64,000 bases of DNA from Sulfuritalea hydrogenivorans sk43H (GCF_000828635.1 NZ_AP012547.1:3348001-3412000), one strand, 5' to 3'; shown: positions 26,692 through 40,342, counted from the stretch's first letter. Program-made: numbers and translations. The notes: a model not told the origin generated them from the letters alone.

Positions 26692-29556
26692 TCAAAGCGC
26701 CGGATTGACGGAGCCTTCCACGATGGCGATCTCGTCGCCGGTCAGGCCGTAGAGTTCATAAACCAGCGTGTCGATCTGCCGGTCGGTGGCGGCGATCTGG
26801 CGTTCGAGCAAAGTCTTCTCGTGCGCGGTCTTGGCGGACGCGAGGTCTTCGTGGAACTGAAGCATCTGATTGACCATGGCGACCATGCGGTCGTGGCTGG
26901 CTCGATCCAGCCTATTTGACATATCGATGGCTCTAATTGGCAACTGCTGCAGATACGTTGGCTTAATGTTGTAGTCAATAAACGTTGACGCAAAGTAATA
27001 GTTCAGCGCAGACGAATTCAAGATACCCAGCACATAGCGCAGCGAATATGCGGGATCGTCGCTAGACACGTACGAGTAATTGTTTAATGGATAGTAGGAC
27101 CCATTCACGTCGATTGCAGCCACGAGTCGCCGCTGCATGCTGAGTTTTCGAATGTACTGAATCACGATCTTCGGCACGTCGACCCGGCTTTTCCTAAACC
27201 CTGCAAGGTGGTCGCCCCAATCAAGCCAAAACTGTTTCCAACTCAGGCTATATCGCCCAATCTCACCTGTCTTAAGCGCCTTGACTGGGTAACCAAGAGC
27301 GGCCTCGTCCTTTGAAACGTAACGAGCGTTGTCACCAGTCTTGATCCCATAAAGAACACTACAAATATTGCCAAGAGGTATGCCACGTTGCACAAGTTTT
27401 GACCGGACTCGAATTGCGCTGTCGGTTGCGCGCAGATTCAATGTTGACAGAGTGTCAGTGGCCCAAGTACTCAGCGGGATGAGATCAGTAACCATGCATG
27501 AGTCAAAGTTGGCTTGATCAACCTTGGTTACATTTGCGCGCTTCGCAATACATTTATCCCTTCGACCTGGCGGTCGTGCGGATATGAACACCAACGACGG
27601 AACTATATCTGGAGCATCGACAAAGATGTATTTCGAAAGCTCGCTGAGCTCAACGAACGTTGTCGTCGACAAGAGGTGCCTCCTGATGCCTTCCGCGTTT
27701 TTTATTGTTAGCCATGTATTTGGAGTAATAAAGCCAAGAATTCCATCGCGTCTCAACAGGGAGATGCCTCGTTCAATAAAGTACAGATGCGACTCGGCTT
27801 CGCCGCGACGACTTACAGAGTGCGATTGAAGATAGTCCTTCTCGTCCGATGAAATGGCACTACCCCACGGCGGATTGCCGATCACGGCATCGAAGCCACC
27901 AGACTTGAAGACTTCCGCAAACTCGGCCTGCCAGTCGAAGGCGTTGATGCGGCGTCGTTCCTCCTCGTCGAGTTCGAGTTGGCCGTCGAAGAAATCGGGG
28001 CCGATCAGAGAATTCCCGCACTTGATGTTGCCGTCGAGGTCGGGCAATGCACGTTCGTGGAACAGCCGCATCTGTGCGTTGAGCGTCTCATCGGTTTCGC
28101 CTTCAAGCACCTTCAGCAGCAAGGAGAGTTTCGAAACCTCGACCGCCTGGGCGTCGATGTCGACTCCGTAAATGTTGTTGGTCAGGATGCGCTTGCGCTC
28201 GCTGGCCGTCAGTCGCCAACCATTGGCCGCATGATGAACCTTCGGGTCCTTGCCCTTCGCATGCCTTTCGGGCTCGTTGTCGGCATACCACTTCAGGTGC
28301 CAGTCGAGCAGATACTGGTAGGCGCCAATGAGGAATGAGCCCGAGCCGCAGGCCGGATCGAGTACACGCAGCTTGGCGACATCCCTGGGCGCCTTGCCCT
28401 CGCACAGGCGTCCGATCGTCTGCCCAACGATGTAATCGACAATGTAAGTCGGCGTGTAATAGACGCCGCCAGCCTTCTTGACCTCGGGTTTCTCTTCGAT
28501 CTTCGCCTGGCCGCCGGCGGTAAGGCGGATGACGCTGCCAAGAAAGCGCTCGTACACCTGGCCGAGGATGTCGGCCGGCAATACGGAGAACTCGTAGGGA
28601 CTTTCCGGGTAGTAGAGGCCGAGGATCAGTTCCTTGAGAACCTTGTCGTCGATCTTGAGGCCAAGAGTGAATTCGTCTGGATTGCCGGCGCGATGCCTTT
28701 CGGTGCGAAAGTGGAACAGCCCCGAGTTGTAGCGGTCGTCGGCTTCGCGGAAGACATGCGAGAGCCTGGCGTAGATTCCGGTGCCATTGGTCAGGCCCCG
28801 CAGCCGGTCGAGCGGCTCGATACCGCGATCTTCGCAAATGCGCAGGAAGACAATGCGGTCGATGGTCGTTTGCACCGCGAAGTTGAGTTCGCGTGCGCCT
28901 ACACCGTTGTTGCGCAAGGCGATGTTCTTGGCCAGCGTTTCGCGCCAGCCCTCGATCTGGGCCAGGAAGTCGCCATCGACGCCGGTGGTGCCGCGCTTGC
29001 CCTTGGCTTCACGCGCGTAGCGGTCGAAACTTCCCTTGAGCACGGCCTCCTTGGAGAAGATGCCTGCAATTTCGTCCCAGCGCTCGATGTAGTCGCGGAA
29101 GGTCAGGTAGAGCACTCTTCCTTTGGCCGCCTTGTCGCCGAGCGCGGGCTTGACGCGGCAATCGTAGACGGCGAACTCTTCGAAGTCGGACAGGACCGAC
29201 AGCGGGAGGTCGGCCGACCATGCATAGCGACGCAATTGGTAAGCCGGTGCGACATCCTCCTTGATGAACACCGAGGGCTTCTTTGCTTCGAGGAAAAAGA
29301 TGCGGCGGCCACCGATGCGGAAACTGTAATCCGGCGCCTTGGTCGAACCGCCGACCTTGATGGCGTCCTCGTGCACCACATCCCGAAAGGCTTCCGCATA
29401 GCCTTGGGCATTGTCCATGTCCCAGCCCAGGGCCTTGAACATCGGATCGAGAAAGTCCCGCCGCAACAGCGTTTCGTTGTAGGCACCGCCGCGATAGCTG
29501 TCGAGATTTGCCTCGAAGCGTTCGACAAGGGCATGTATTTCGGCGGGAGCGGGCAT
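26692..29556 (-). CDS. Type IIG restriction enzyme-methyltransferase (Eco57I-like)
   Basis: A 954-residue single-chain protein. The N-terminal PD-(D/E)xK nuclease contains APDYSFRIGG and FFLEAKKP (about 85-105). A helical linker leads to the gamma-class adenine methyltransferase with motif I DPACGSGSFLIGAY (about 400) and motif IV NPPWG (about 560). The C-terminal target recognition region (about 600-900) is clearly AT-richer. One protein should both cut and methylate its site. It is operonic with the DUF3800 gene. No separate specificity subunit is seen. Confidence 0.9.
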   Translation of the reverse strand: MPAPAEIHALVERFEANLDSYRGGAYNETLLRRDFLDPMFKALGWDMDNAQGYAEAFRDVVHEDAIKVGGSTKAPDYSFRIGGRRIFFLEAKKPSVFIKEDVAPAYQLRRYAWSADLPLSVLSDFEEFAVYDCRVKPALGDKAAKGRVLYLTFRDYIERWDEIAGIFSKEAVLKGSFDRYAREAKGKRGTTGVDGDFLAQIEGWRETLAKNIALRNNGVGARELNFAVQTTIDRIVFLRICEDRGIEPLDRLRGLTNGTGIYARLSHVFREADDRYNSGLFHFRTERHRAGNPDEFTLGLKIDDKVLKELILGLYYPESPYEFSVLPADILGQVYERFLGSVIRLTAGGQAKIEEKPEVKKAGGVYYTPTYIVDYIVGQTIGRLCEGKAPRDVAKLRVLDPACGSGSFLIGAYQYLLDWHLKWYADNEPERHAKGKDPKVHHAANGWRLTASERKRILTNNIYGVDIDAQAVEVSKLSLLLKVLEGETDETLNAQMRLFHERALPDLDGNIKCGNSLIGPDFFDGQLELDEEERRRINAFDWQAEFAEVFKSGGFDAVIGNPPWGSAISSDEKDYLQSHSVSRRGEAESHLYFIERGISLLRRDGILGFITPNTWLTIKNAEGIRRHLLSTTTFVELSELSKYIFVDAPDIVPSLVFISARPPGRRDKCIAKRANVTKVDQANFDSCMVTDLIPLSTWATDTLSTLNLRATDSAIRVRSKLVQRGIPLGNICSVLYGIKTGDNARYVSKDEAALGYPVKALKTGEIGRYSLSWKQFWLDWGDHLAGFRKSRVDVPKIVIQYIRKLSMQRRLVAAIDVNGSYYPLNNYSYVSSDDPAYSLRYVLGILNSSALNYYFASTFIDYNIKPTYLQQLPIRAIDMSNRLDRASHDRMVAMVNQMLQFHEDLASAKTAHEKTLLERQIAATDRQIDTLVYELYGLTGDEIAIVEGSVNPAL

Positions 29557-29594
29557 CGCCCTATCTTAGCCGTATGGCATTGGCAGCGCCAGAG

Positions 29595-31766
29595 TCATGC
29601 TGCCTCCAGTTTTGCCACGGACAAGGCCAGCCACTTCATGCCGGCATGGCCGAAATTGACTTGCACGCGGGCATCGGTGCCGCTGCCTTCGGCATTGACG
29701 ATGACGCCGAGGCCGAATTTTGCATGCATCACGCTCTGGCCGATGCGGAAGCCGCTGCCGCCCGAAGACTCGCTGCGGCGCGGCGTGGCGGGATAAGTCG
29801 GCGCTGACGATACGGCGAAGCCGCCCTTGCCCGCGCGCGGTGTGAGCCACTTGACCAGTTCCTCCGGCACCTCGTCGAGGAAGCGTGACGGCAGGTTGTA
29901 GCGCGTCTGGCCGTGCAGCATGCGCGTCTGCGCGAAACTCAGGTAGAGCCGCTGCCGCGCGCGGGTGACGGCGACGTACATCAGGCGCCGCTCTTCTTCC
30001 AGTCCTTTGTCTTCGGACATCGAATTCTCATGCGGGAACAGGCCGTCTTCGAGACCGCTGATGAAGACGACGTTGAATTCGAGGCCCTTGGCCGAATGCA
30101 CGGTCATCAGTTGCAGCGCGTCGTCGCCTTCGCCGGCCTGGTGCTCGCCGGCTTCGAGCGAGGCATGGGCGAGAAAGGAGGAGAGGTCGTTGCCGAACTC
30201 ACCGGTGATTTCGCCGTCCTGGTTGGGCGTGCCCTCTTCGGCGACGAAACTCGCCGCGGCGTTGATCAGTTCGTCGAGGTTGTCCAGCCGCTCCTGGCCT
30301 TCCTTCTCGTTCTTGTAGTGGGCGCGAAGGCCGGAGAGTTCGATGACGTGATCGACCAGCTCCGGCAGCGGCAGATGTGCCGCCTCGTGCAGCTTGACGA
30401 TCAGTTGCGCGAAGCCGGCCAGCTTGACGCCTCCGGCGCCGGCGACCTGCGGAATCGCCGCATGCAGGCTGCTGTTGGCCGCCTTCGCCGCGTCCTGCAG
30501 GTTTTCCAGGCTGCGCGCGCCGATGCCGCGCGCGGGGAAATTCACCACGCGGGCAAATGCCGTGTCGTCGTCGGTGTTGGCGATCAGGCGCAGGTAGGCC
30601 AGTGCGTGCTTGATCTCGGCGCGCTCGAAAAAGCGCAGGCCGCCATACACGCGATAGGGCAGGCCGGCGTTGAACAGCGCATGCTCGAGCGCCCGCGACT
30701 GCGCGTTGCTGCGATAGAGCAGCGCGATTTCGGCGCGGGCATGGCCGTCGCGCGACAGGGCCTTGATTTCTTCGACGATCCAGCGCGCTTCGTCGCCGTC
30801 GGAATAGGATTCGTAGATGCGGATCGGCTCGCCGCTGCCGGCCTCGGTCCACAGGTTCTTGCCCAGGCGCGTGGGATTGTTCCTGATGATGGCGTTGGCA
30901 GCGTCGAGGATGTTGCCTTCCGAGCGGTAGTTCTGTTCGAGGCGGATCAGGTTTTGCACCTTGAACTCGCGCTCGAAGTCGGCCATGTTGCCGACGTCGG
31001 CGCCGCGGAAGGCGTAGATCGACTGGTCGTCGTCGCCGACGCAGAAGAGGTTCGCGCCGCCACCGGCCAGCAGCTTCAGCCAGCGGTACTGCAGCTTGTT
31101 GGTGTCCTGGAATTCATCTACAAGGATGTGGCGGAAGCGCTCCTGGTAATGCCGGCGCAAGGGTTCGTTGCGCTCCAGCAGTTCATAGGAACGCAGCAGC
31201 AGCTCGGCGAAATCGACCACGCCTTCGCGTTGGCATTGCGCCTCGTAGGCTTCGTAAAGCGCGACGCGTTTGCGCGCCCAGTCGTCATACGCTTCGACGG
31301 CGGCGGCGCGCAGGCCCTGCTCCTTCTGCGCATTGATGAAATGGCACAGCTCGCGCGGCGGAAATTTTTCGTCATCGACGTTGAGCGATTTCAGCAGGCG
31401 CTTGACCGAAGCCTGCTGGTCGGCGGAGTCGAGTATCTGGAACAACTGCGGCAGGCCGGCATCGCGGTAATGGGCGCGCAGCAGGCGGTTGCACAGGCCG
31501 TGAAAGGTGCCGATCCACATGCCCTTGACATTGATCGGCAGCATCGCGGCGAGCCGCGTCTGCATTTCCTTGGCGGCCTTGTTGGTGAAAGTCACGGCCA
31601 GCACGCCGGGCGGCGCAACCTGACCGGTCGAAATCAGCCAGGCGATGCGCGTCGTCAGCACCCGCGTCTTGCCCGAGCCGGCGCCGGCGAGGATCAGGGC
31701 ATGCGCGGGCGGCAGGGTGACGGCCGCCAGTTGCGGGGCATTGAGATGGTCAAGCAGGGGGTTCAT
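29595..31766 (-). CDS. uvrD: DNA helicase II, UvrD/Rep family
   Basis: A 723-residue SF1 helicase. LNAPQLAAVTLP, Walker A GAGSGKTRVL, DEFQDTNKLQYRWL, VGDDDQSIYAFRGA, LEQNYRS, LMTVHSAKGLEFN and VAVTRARQRLY are all present. It acts in nucleotide excision and mismatch repair. An antisense copy of the 24-bp motif encodes AVSSAPT in the variable C-terminal linker before the Tudor-like end (SVMHAKFGLGVIVN). Confidence 0.95.
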   Translation of the reverse strand: MNPLLDHLNAPQLAAVTLPPAHALILAGAGSGKTRVLTTRIAWLISTGQVAPPGVLAVTFTNKAAKEMQTRLAAMLPINVKGMWIGTFHGLCNRLLRAHYRDAGLPQLFQILDSADQQASVKRLLKSLNVDDEKFPPRELCHFINAQKEQGLRAAAVEAYDDWARKRVALYEAYEAQCQREGVVDFAELLLRSYELLERNEPLRRHYQERFRHILVDEFQDTNKLQYRWLKLLAGGGANLFCVGDDDQSIYAFRGADVGNMADFEREFKVQNLIRLEQNYRSEGNILDAANAIIRNNPTRLGKNLWTEAGSGEPIRIYESYSDGDEARWIVEEIKALSRDGHARAEIALLYRSNAQSRALEHALFNAGLPYRVYGGLRFFERAEIKHALAYLRLIANTDDDTAFARVVNFPARGIGARSLENLQDAAKAANSSLHAAIPQVAGAGGVKLAGFAQLIVKLHEAAHLPLPELVDHVIELSGLRAHYKNEKEGQERLDNLDELINAAASFVAEEGTPNQDGEITGEFGNDLSSFLAHASLEAGEHQAGEGDDALQLMTVHSAKGLEFNVVFISGLEDGLFPHENSMSEDKGLEEERRLMYVAVTRARQRLYLSFAQTRMLHGQTRYNLPSRFLDEVPEELVKWLTPRAGKGGFAVSSAPTYPATPRRSESSGGSGFRIGQSVMHAKFGLGVIVNAEGSGTDARVQVNFGHAGMKWLALSVAKLEAA
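29794..29817 (+). repeat. Dispersed 24-bp motif, copy 9
   Basis: Antisense within uvrD, in the poorly conserved linker; the coding strand reads AVSSAPT. Confidence 0.8.
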
Positions 31767-31854
31767 GTAAGGGGCGCGCAGACGAGGCGTTGATTATATC
31801 GACCGGAGCGGGTCGAGACAGGTGATAGTAAGCGCTAACTGAATGGCCCAAGGC

Positions 31855-31871
31855 GCAATATTGCGGCGCAA
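31855..31871. promoter_or_regulatory. Overlapping palindromes upstream of a promoter
   Basis: GCAATATTGC overlaps TTGCGGCGCAA, centred about 50 bases before the predicted transcription start. Probable binding site for a regulator. Confidence 0.45.
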
Positions 31872-31879
31872 TAATCTGC

Positions 31880-31908
31880 TTGAATTTAGAGTACTTCGCC
31901 CATATAAA
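31880..31908 (+). promoter_or_regulatory. Sigma-70 promoter for the gene at 32008
   Basis: TTGAAT and TATAAA with a 17-base spacer. The start would be near 31915, giving a leader of about 90 bases. Confidence 0.6.
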
Positions 31909-31934
31909 CTCTGTAGAATCGGCGATGCTGCGAT

Positions 31935-31946
31935 GCAATATATTGC
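31935..31946. promoter_or_regulatory. Palindrome GCAATATATTGC
   Basis: Perfect 12-base palindrome about 20 bases after the predicted start. It shares the GCAATA half-site with the upstream palindrome, so the promoter lies between two related sites. Confidence 0.45.
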
Positions 31947-32007
31947 GTGCAAGGCAACTTGACCCGGCTCACGAGGACGGAATCAGGCGCCCGAACAGGA
32001 GAATCCA

Positions 32008-32355
32008 ATGAAGACCCAACTGAAGACCCCGAAACTGCTGCCCTGGCTGGCGAAAAAGGCCGGCATTACCGAACGCCGCGCGGCGACGCTGTGGCATGAC
32101 GCGGAGCGTTGGGCCGCCCATCGCGCCGCACCGGGTTCGTCGGCCTACTACAAGCTGGCGGTGGATCGTTTGCTGGAACTGATGGCCGCCGAATCGCTGC
32201 GCGAAGACGCCGCCTCGTTTGGCTGGCGGCCGTGGGCCCGTGCCCAGGCGCGCCTGTGGGCGATCTCGATGCAACTGGCGCAGGAAACTTCCGCGCTGAC
32301 GGCGCGCGGCTGGCGGCTGATCGGATCGGCCGCCCGCTACCAGCAGCCGGGCTAA
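32008..32355 (+). CDS. Small hypothetical protein
   Basis: A 115-residue protein rich in Ala, Arg and Trp, predicted helical, without a signal peptide. I do not recognise a named family. It begins KTQLKTPKLLPWLAKKAGIT, which resembles the opening of a helix-turn-helix. AGGAG precedes the ATG. The gene has its own promoter, flanked by two related palindromes, and its stop overlaps the stop of the convergent FecR/SPOR gene. Confidence 0.65.
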   Translation: MKTQLKTPKLLPWLAKKAGITERRAATLWHDAERWAAHRAAPGSSAYYKLAVDRLLELMAAESLREDAASFGWRPWARAQARLWAISMQLAQETSALTARGWRLIGSAARYQQPG

Positions 32356-33221
32356 CGCCCGACGACCGGCGTGAGGCCGGTGGCCGCCTTCAGGCGCGCC
32401 GCCGCGACAGCGGCTTCATCGGCGCCGGCAAAGCCGCCAAGCAGCAGTTCATAACGCCAGCCCCCATCCACTTCATGCGGCCGGATGCGCGCGGCAAAGC
32501 CGGCTTCGCGGATCCGGTCATACAGTTCGAAGGCCGCTTCTTCGCTGGCGGCCGAACCGGCCAGTACGCGCCACTTGCCACGCACACGCGCGGCACCATC
32601 GCCCGGCAGGATTTCGGTCTGCCGCGCCAGCCCGACGAAGGTCTCCAGGTCGAGCTCCTTGACTGCGGCGGCCTGAGCGCGCGGCGCATCGTAGTAGGTC
32701 ATCGGCTTCGCCAGTTCCGTCACCTGCCCGGCACGGGTGATTTCGATGCGGCCTTCGATCAGGGCCACCAGGTCGCCGTCCTTGTCCGTCCGGCCCCACA
32801 GGTCGGTGCCGCGAATGCCGATCGTTGAAGTGCCGACGCGAATCGCGACATCATGCTGACGGGATTTCCTCAGCTTGCCCGTGGTAAAGCGGAAGGCGCC
32901 CGCCAGCACGTCCAGCGCGCCGCGAAAGGATTTTTCCGGCTGCAGGCTGCGGGTATGCAAAGTGAAGCGCGCGGCTTCGCCCAGCTTGACCCGGCTGCCT
33001 TCGGCCAACATTACATAGGCACGTGCGCCGGGGCCGGTGCGCAACACGTCGCCGCTCTGCAGTTCCATGCCCGCCGCGAGCGGCACCGTGACGCCGCCGC
33101 GATCGCGCCACGCGGGCGACTGCACGGCCTCCACGGTTGCCGCCGCGCTCGCAAACACCGGGGCGGAAAGCGTCAGCGCAATGCCGGCAAACACGGCGAA
33201 AAGGGCATTCAGGGGGCGCAT
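32352..33221 (-). CDS. FecR-domain protein with C-terminal SPOR domain
   Basis: A 289-residue protein with a signal peptide (LFAVFAGIALTLSAPVFASA). A FecR-like beta domain (about 40-190) contains AGMELQSGDVLRTGPGARAYVMLAEGSRVKLG and TIGIRGTDLWG. A C-terminal SPOR-like repeat (about 215-285) ends with YELLLGGFAGADEA. SPOR domains bind denuded peptidoglycan, so a periplasmic cell-wall role is likely. Stop codons overlap with the convergent small gene. Confidence 0.82.
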   Translation of the reverse strand: MRPLNALFAVFAGIALTLSAPVFASAAATVEAVQSPAWRDRGGVTVPLAAGMELQSGDVLRTGPGARAYVMLAEGSRVKLGEAARFTLHTRSLQPEKSFRGALDVLAGAFRFTTGKLRKSRQHDVAIRVGTSTIGIRGTDLWGRTDKDGDLVALIEGRIEITRAGQVTELAKPMTYYDAPRAQAAAVKELDLETFVGLARQTEILPGDGAARVRGKWRVLAGSAASEEAAFELYDRIREAGFAARIRPHEVDGGWRYELLLGGFAGADEAAVAAARLKAATGLTPVVGR

Positions 33222-33249
33222 CCAAATCCTTTCAATCAGAGGGGGCAGG

Positions 33250-35912
<2,663 letters not shown>

Positions 35913-35921
35913 GAGCCGCGC

Positions 35922-36449
35922 ATGCGAAGCATGAGACTCGTTATCGTCATCGTCGCCGTCAGCCTGCTCACGGCTTGCGGCTTCAAGTTGCGCAACAGCA
36001 ACCCCGTATCGGGCCGCGCCCTGCCGTTCGCCACGATCAGCCTGTCGCTGCCGGTGCAGTCCGAATTTTATGCACAGGTTCAGACCGCCATCGAAGCTTC
36101 GGCATCGACCCGCGTCGTCACTGATGCCGGCAAGGCCGACGCCATCCTGACGGTGCTGAGCGATACCAGCGAGAAGTCGATCCTCTCGCTGAGCGCCGCC
36201 GGGCGTGCCCGCGAATTCCAGCTGGTGCGCAACTTCAAGTTCCGGGTGCACACCTCGCAACAGGCGGATTACGTCCCCGTCTCGCAAATCTCCGTGCGCC
36301 GGACCATGACCTTCAGCGACGACCTGGTGCTGTCCAAGGAATCGGAAGAGGCGGTGATCTGGGCCGACATCCAGAAGGACCTGATCAGCCAGTTGATGCG
36401 AAGGATTCTCGCCGCCAAGGCCAAGCCGGTGGCGCCCGCAGAGGACTAG
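35922..36449 (+). CDS. lptE: LPS-assembly lipoprotein LptE
   Basis: A 175-residue lipoprotein with lipobox LLTAC near residue 19, then GFKLRN, the usual LptE opening. It is the plug of the LptD outer-membrane LPS translocon. AGGAG precedes the ATG. It follows leuS by nine bases, the standard leuS-lptE-holA order. Confidence 0.92.
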   Translation: MRSMRLVIVIVAVSLLTACGFKLRNSNPVSGRALPFATISLSLPVQSEFYAQVQTAIEASASTRVVTDAGKADAILTVLSDTSEKSILSLSAAGRAREFQLVRNFKFRVHTSQQADYVPVSQISVRRTMTFSDDLVLSKESEEAVIWADIQKDLISQLMRRILAAKAKPVAPAED

Positions 36450-36450
36450 C

Positions 36451-37352
36451 GTGCAGCTTCGCCCCGACCAGCTCGCGGCGCAGTTGGCGCAGTTGGACAA
36501 GCCGCTGGCGCCGCTGTACCTGCTGCACGGCGACGAGCCGCTGCTGGTGATCGAGGCCGGCGATGCGATTCGCGCCGCCGCGCGCCGCCAGGGCTTCGAG
36601 GAACGCGAAGTCATCGTCGTCGGCACCGGCTTCAAGTGGGACGAGCTGTTCATCGCCGCCGGCAACATGTCGCTGTTCGGCGGCAGCAAGCTGGTCGACC
36701 TGCGCATTCCCTCCGGCAAGCCGGGGCGCGAAGGCAGCGAAGCATTGCAGCGCTATATCTCCACGCTGGGCCCCGGCATCGTCACCCTGATCACCCTGCC
36801 CGAACTCGACTGGCAGGCGAAGAAGGCCGCCTGGGTCACCGCGCTGTCGAATGCCGGTGTCAGTATCGAATGCAACGCACCGCCACCGGCACGCCTGCCG
36901 CAATGGATCGCCGAGCGCCTGGCGCGCCAGCAGCAGAGCGCGCCGCGCGAGGCACTGGCCTTCATCGCCGCGCACGTCGAAGGCAACCTGCTCGCCGCGC
37001 ACCAGGAAATCCAGAAGCTCGGCCTGCTGTATCCGCCGGGCGAGGTGTCGCTGGCGCAGATCGAGGGCGCCGTGATGAACGTTGCCCGCTACGATGTGTC
37101 GGATTTGCGCGACGCCCTCAAGGCGCGTGACACGGTGCGCGCCGCACGCACGCTGGAAGGCCTCAAGGGCGAGGATGCGGCGCCGCCGCTGGTGCTCTGG
37201 GCGCTGGCCACCGAGGCGCGCAGCGTGGCGGCGCGGCCCGCGCTCTTGCATGCTGCGAAGATTGACCGCATCATCAAGGGTCTGGCGCGCGGCGACATTT
37301 GGGATGAGTTCCTGCAACTGGCGCTGCGCCTGACGCAACCGAGGACACGGTA

Positions 37353-37353
<1 letters not shown>
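36451..37353 (+). CDS. holA: DNA polymerase III subunit delta
   Basis: A 300-residue clamp-loader subunit. [21 protein letters not shown] and [15 protein letters not shown] are typical, and the C-terminal helical domain starts near residue 210. It is somewhat shorter than the usual 340. GTG start one base after the lptE stop; its stop overlaps the proA ATG by one base, so translation is coupled. Confidence 0.93.
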
Positions 37354-38609
<1,256 letters not shown>

Positions 38610-38695
38610 CGCCAGGAGTCGCACAAGGCCGGCAGGGGGATCGCCTTGCCCGGGGTTATGGGCCCGCTTGCCGACACACAGGACTGGCGTACTAA

Positions 38696-39997
38696 CTACC
38701 GGGAAAACACTGTGACTCGATTGCGGCCATTGCGCTTTGATCGGTATAGAGCCTGATCTGCCTTTCCAATATAGCTGCCAACGGTTTCAGCGTGTGGTGA
38801 ATTCGCTATTGCGACGCCTAAGCTGATAGTGATGCGGGCTGTTGCCTTGTCCGAAACCGGTAGCGTGAGGTTCTCGACGGCAGCACGCAGATTCTCGGCG
38901 ACGGCGAATGCGCCTTCAAGCTCAGTTTGTGGCAGGACGACAAGAAACTCCTCACCACCGATTCTCCCCATGAGATCCGATTCCCGCAGGCGACTCCTGA
39001 TCGCAACGACAACACTGCGCAGGGCTTCGTCCCCAATGGCATGTCCCCATGTATCGTTGATCGACTTGAAATGATCAATGTCCAGCATGATGAACGATAC
39101 GGGCCAGCGATGCCGCGCAGCCAATGTCAGGATAGCTTCTGCTCTATCAAAAACCGCACGCCGATTCAGCGTTTCGGTCAATTCATCGTAGTGTGCCAAG
39201 TGATCGAGCGTCTGCGACAATTCGTATATCCGGCTTGCCGCCTTTGAGAGAAGCAGACTGCTTTGCTCAAAAAACAGCTTGTCACATGAATGTTGTTCTT
39301 GGACTGCCTTCAGTCGCCACGCCATCGGCTTCTGCAGATGATCGGGCAAAACGACCGGCGCCGATGGCGACATGCCGGCCAGAAACGCATCCAGCGAATC
39401 GTCCGCCTGGTCGTCCGACTTGCGGTGATATTGAATCGTGATGGTCTTCTTACTGAGGTGGCGGTTGTAGTGCTCCTCACTGGATTCGACATGAACGTAA
39501 TCAACGTCGCCAGTCATGAGCACGCCGCCATGAAAGATGCCGCGTTCGAACTCTCGTGGGTAGGGCGTTACGCAAACAATCTTTGCGCAACAGGCAGATT
39601 CGTCCAGTTCGAGCAAATCCTGCCATCCTATTTCTTCGGCATCCCCCCTGTGCACCATGGAGTAACCGCCACTGTTGCCCTGCATCCGAATGAAGTGCGC
39701 CGCACTGGGAAACATGGATCTCCCATCAAACTTCCCGAACCAGTCTCTAACGAATGTGATGCCCGCCTGAAAAAGCACGGGATCCAGATCGATCCCGAAA
39801 CGCTGTATCTCGTCAAGCACGCTGAAAAACGTGGACATTGGATACCAGGCGTCAGCCTCAATATCGGCGGTGAGTTGCGTTGCATGCTCTCCAGACATGA
39901 CTTTGACATTGGTTAGCGACTTGACCAGGCCAGCGAGCATCACCCCAACCATTTGGCCATTTGGAGCGGACGATGTGACTTCAGCGGACATGTCCAT
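38696..39997 (-). CDS. Diguanylate cyclase with unrecognised N-terminal sensor domain
   Basis: A 433-residue protein. The N-terminal 230 residues (containing TADAWYPMSTFFSVLDEI-like and FHGGVLMTGDVDYVHVE sequence) do not match a sensor I can name. A short coiled coil leads to GGDEF (about 275-430) with GRIGGEEFLVV and an RxxD inhibitory site (RESD), so active c-di-GMP synthesis is expected. There are no TM helices. GC content is visibly lower than in neighbours, which suggests acquisition. Start at MDMSAEVTS, supported by AGGGTGA upstream; the TTG six codons earlier is less likely. Confidence 0.87.
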   Translation of the reverse strand: MDMSAEVTSSAPNGQMVGVMLAGLVKSLTNVKVMSGEHATQLTADIEADAWYPMSTFFSVLDEIQRFGIDLDPVLFQAGITFVRDWFGKFDGRSMFPSAAHFIRMQGNSGGYSMVHRGDAEEIGWQDLLELDESACCAKIVCVTPYPREFERGIFHGGVLMTGDVDYVHVESSEEHYNRHLSKKTITIQYHRKSDDQADDSLDAFLAGMSPSAPVVLPDHLQKPMAWRLKAVQEQHSCDKLFFEQSSLLLSKAASRIYELSQTLDHLAHYDELTETLNRRAVFDRAEAILTLAARHRWPVSFIMLDIDHFKSINDTWGHAIGDEALRSVVVAIRSRLRESDLMGRIGGEEFLVVLPQTELEGAFAVAENLRAAVENLTLPVSDKATARITISLGVAIANSPHAETVGSYIGKADQALYRSKRNGRNRVTVFSR

Positions 39998-40342
39998 GCT
40001 TGCTTCACCCTGCAACCGATAACGTCATTGGCTCATCGCTCGATATGCGGCATATCAACTGTAGAAGGAGCCGTACGGGAAGACTGAAAGCGGCCCTTGA
40101 GGAAACTCTACCGAAAACTAGAATTGCCGCGCACGATATGGAAGAAATTCTATCAACGACGATACGGCAGCTCAATATCCCGAAACGCAGAGTACATATT
40201 CGACATGGGCATGGAGCGTAACGAGGCGGGAGGACTTTCGCTCACACCTGCCATTCCGGATTCCAATGTCATCATGCCGCCTGGTGCACATACCTGCCGT
40301 CTGAACCACCAGACAGTCTGCCTCGCCAAGCCCGCGCGCCAC
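39998..40342. other. 345-bp low-GC intergenic region
   Basis: AT-richer than the surroundings and continuous with the lower-GC diguanylate cyclase gene. Short open frames exist but none has a start context or recognisable family. It may be the remains of a gene brought in with the cyclase. Confidence 0.5.

Noticed and set aside
40097-40340. Open frame in the low-GC gap upstream of the DUF4139 gene
   Set aside because: No Shine-Dalgarno, no recognisable family, and it runs antisense into the DUF4139 gene.
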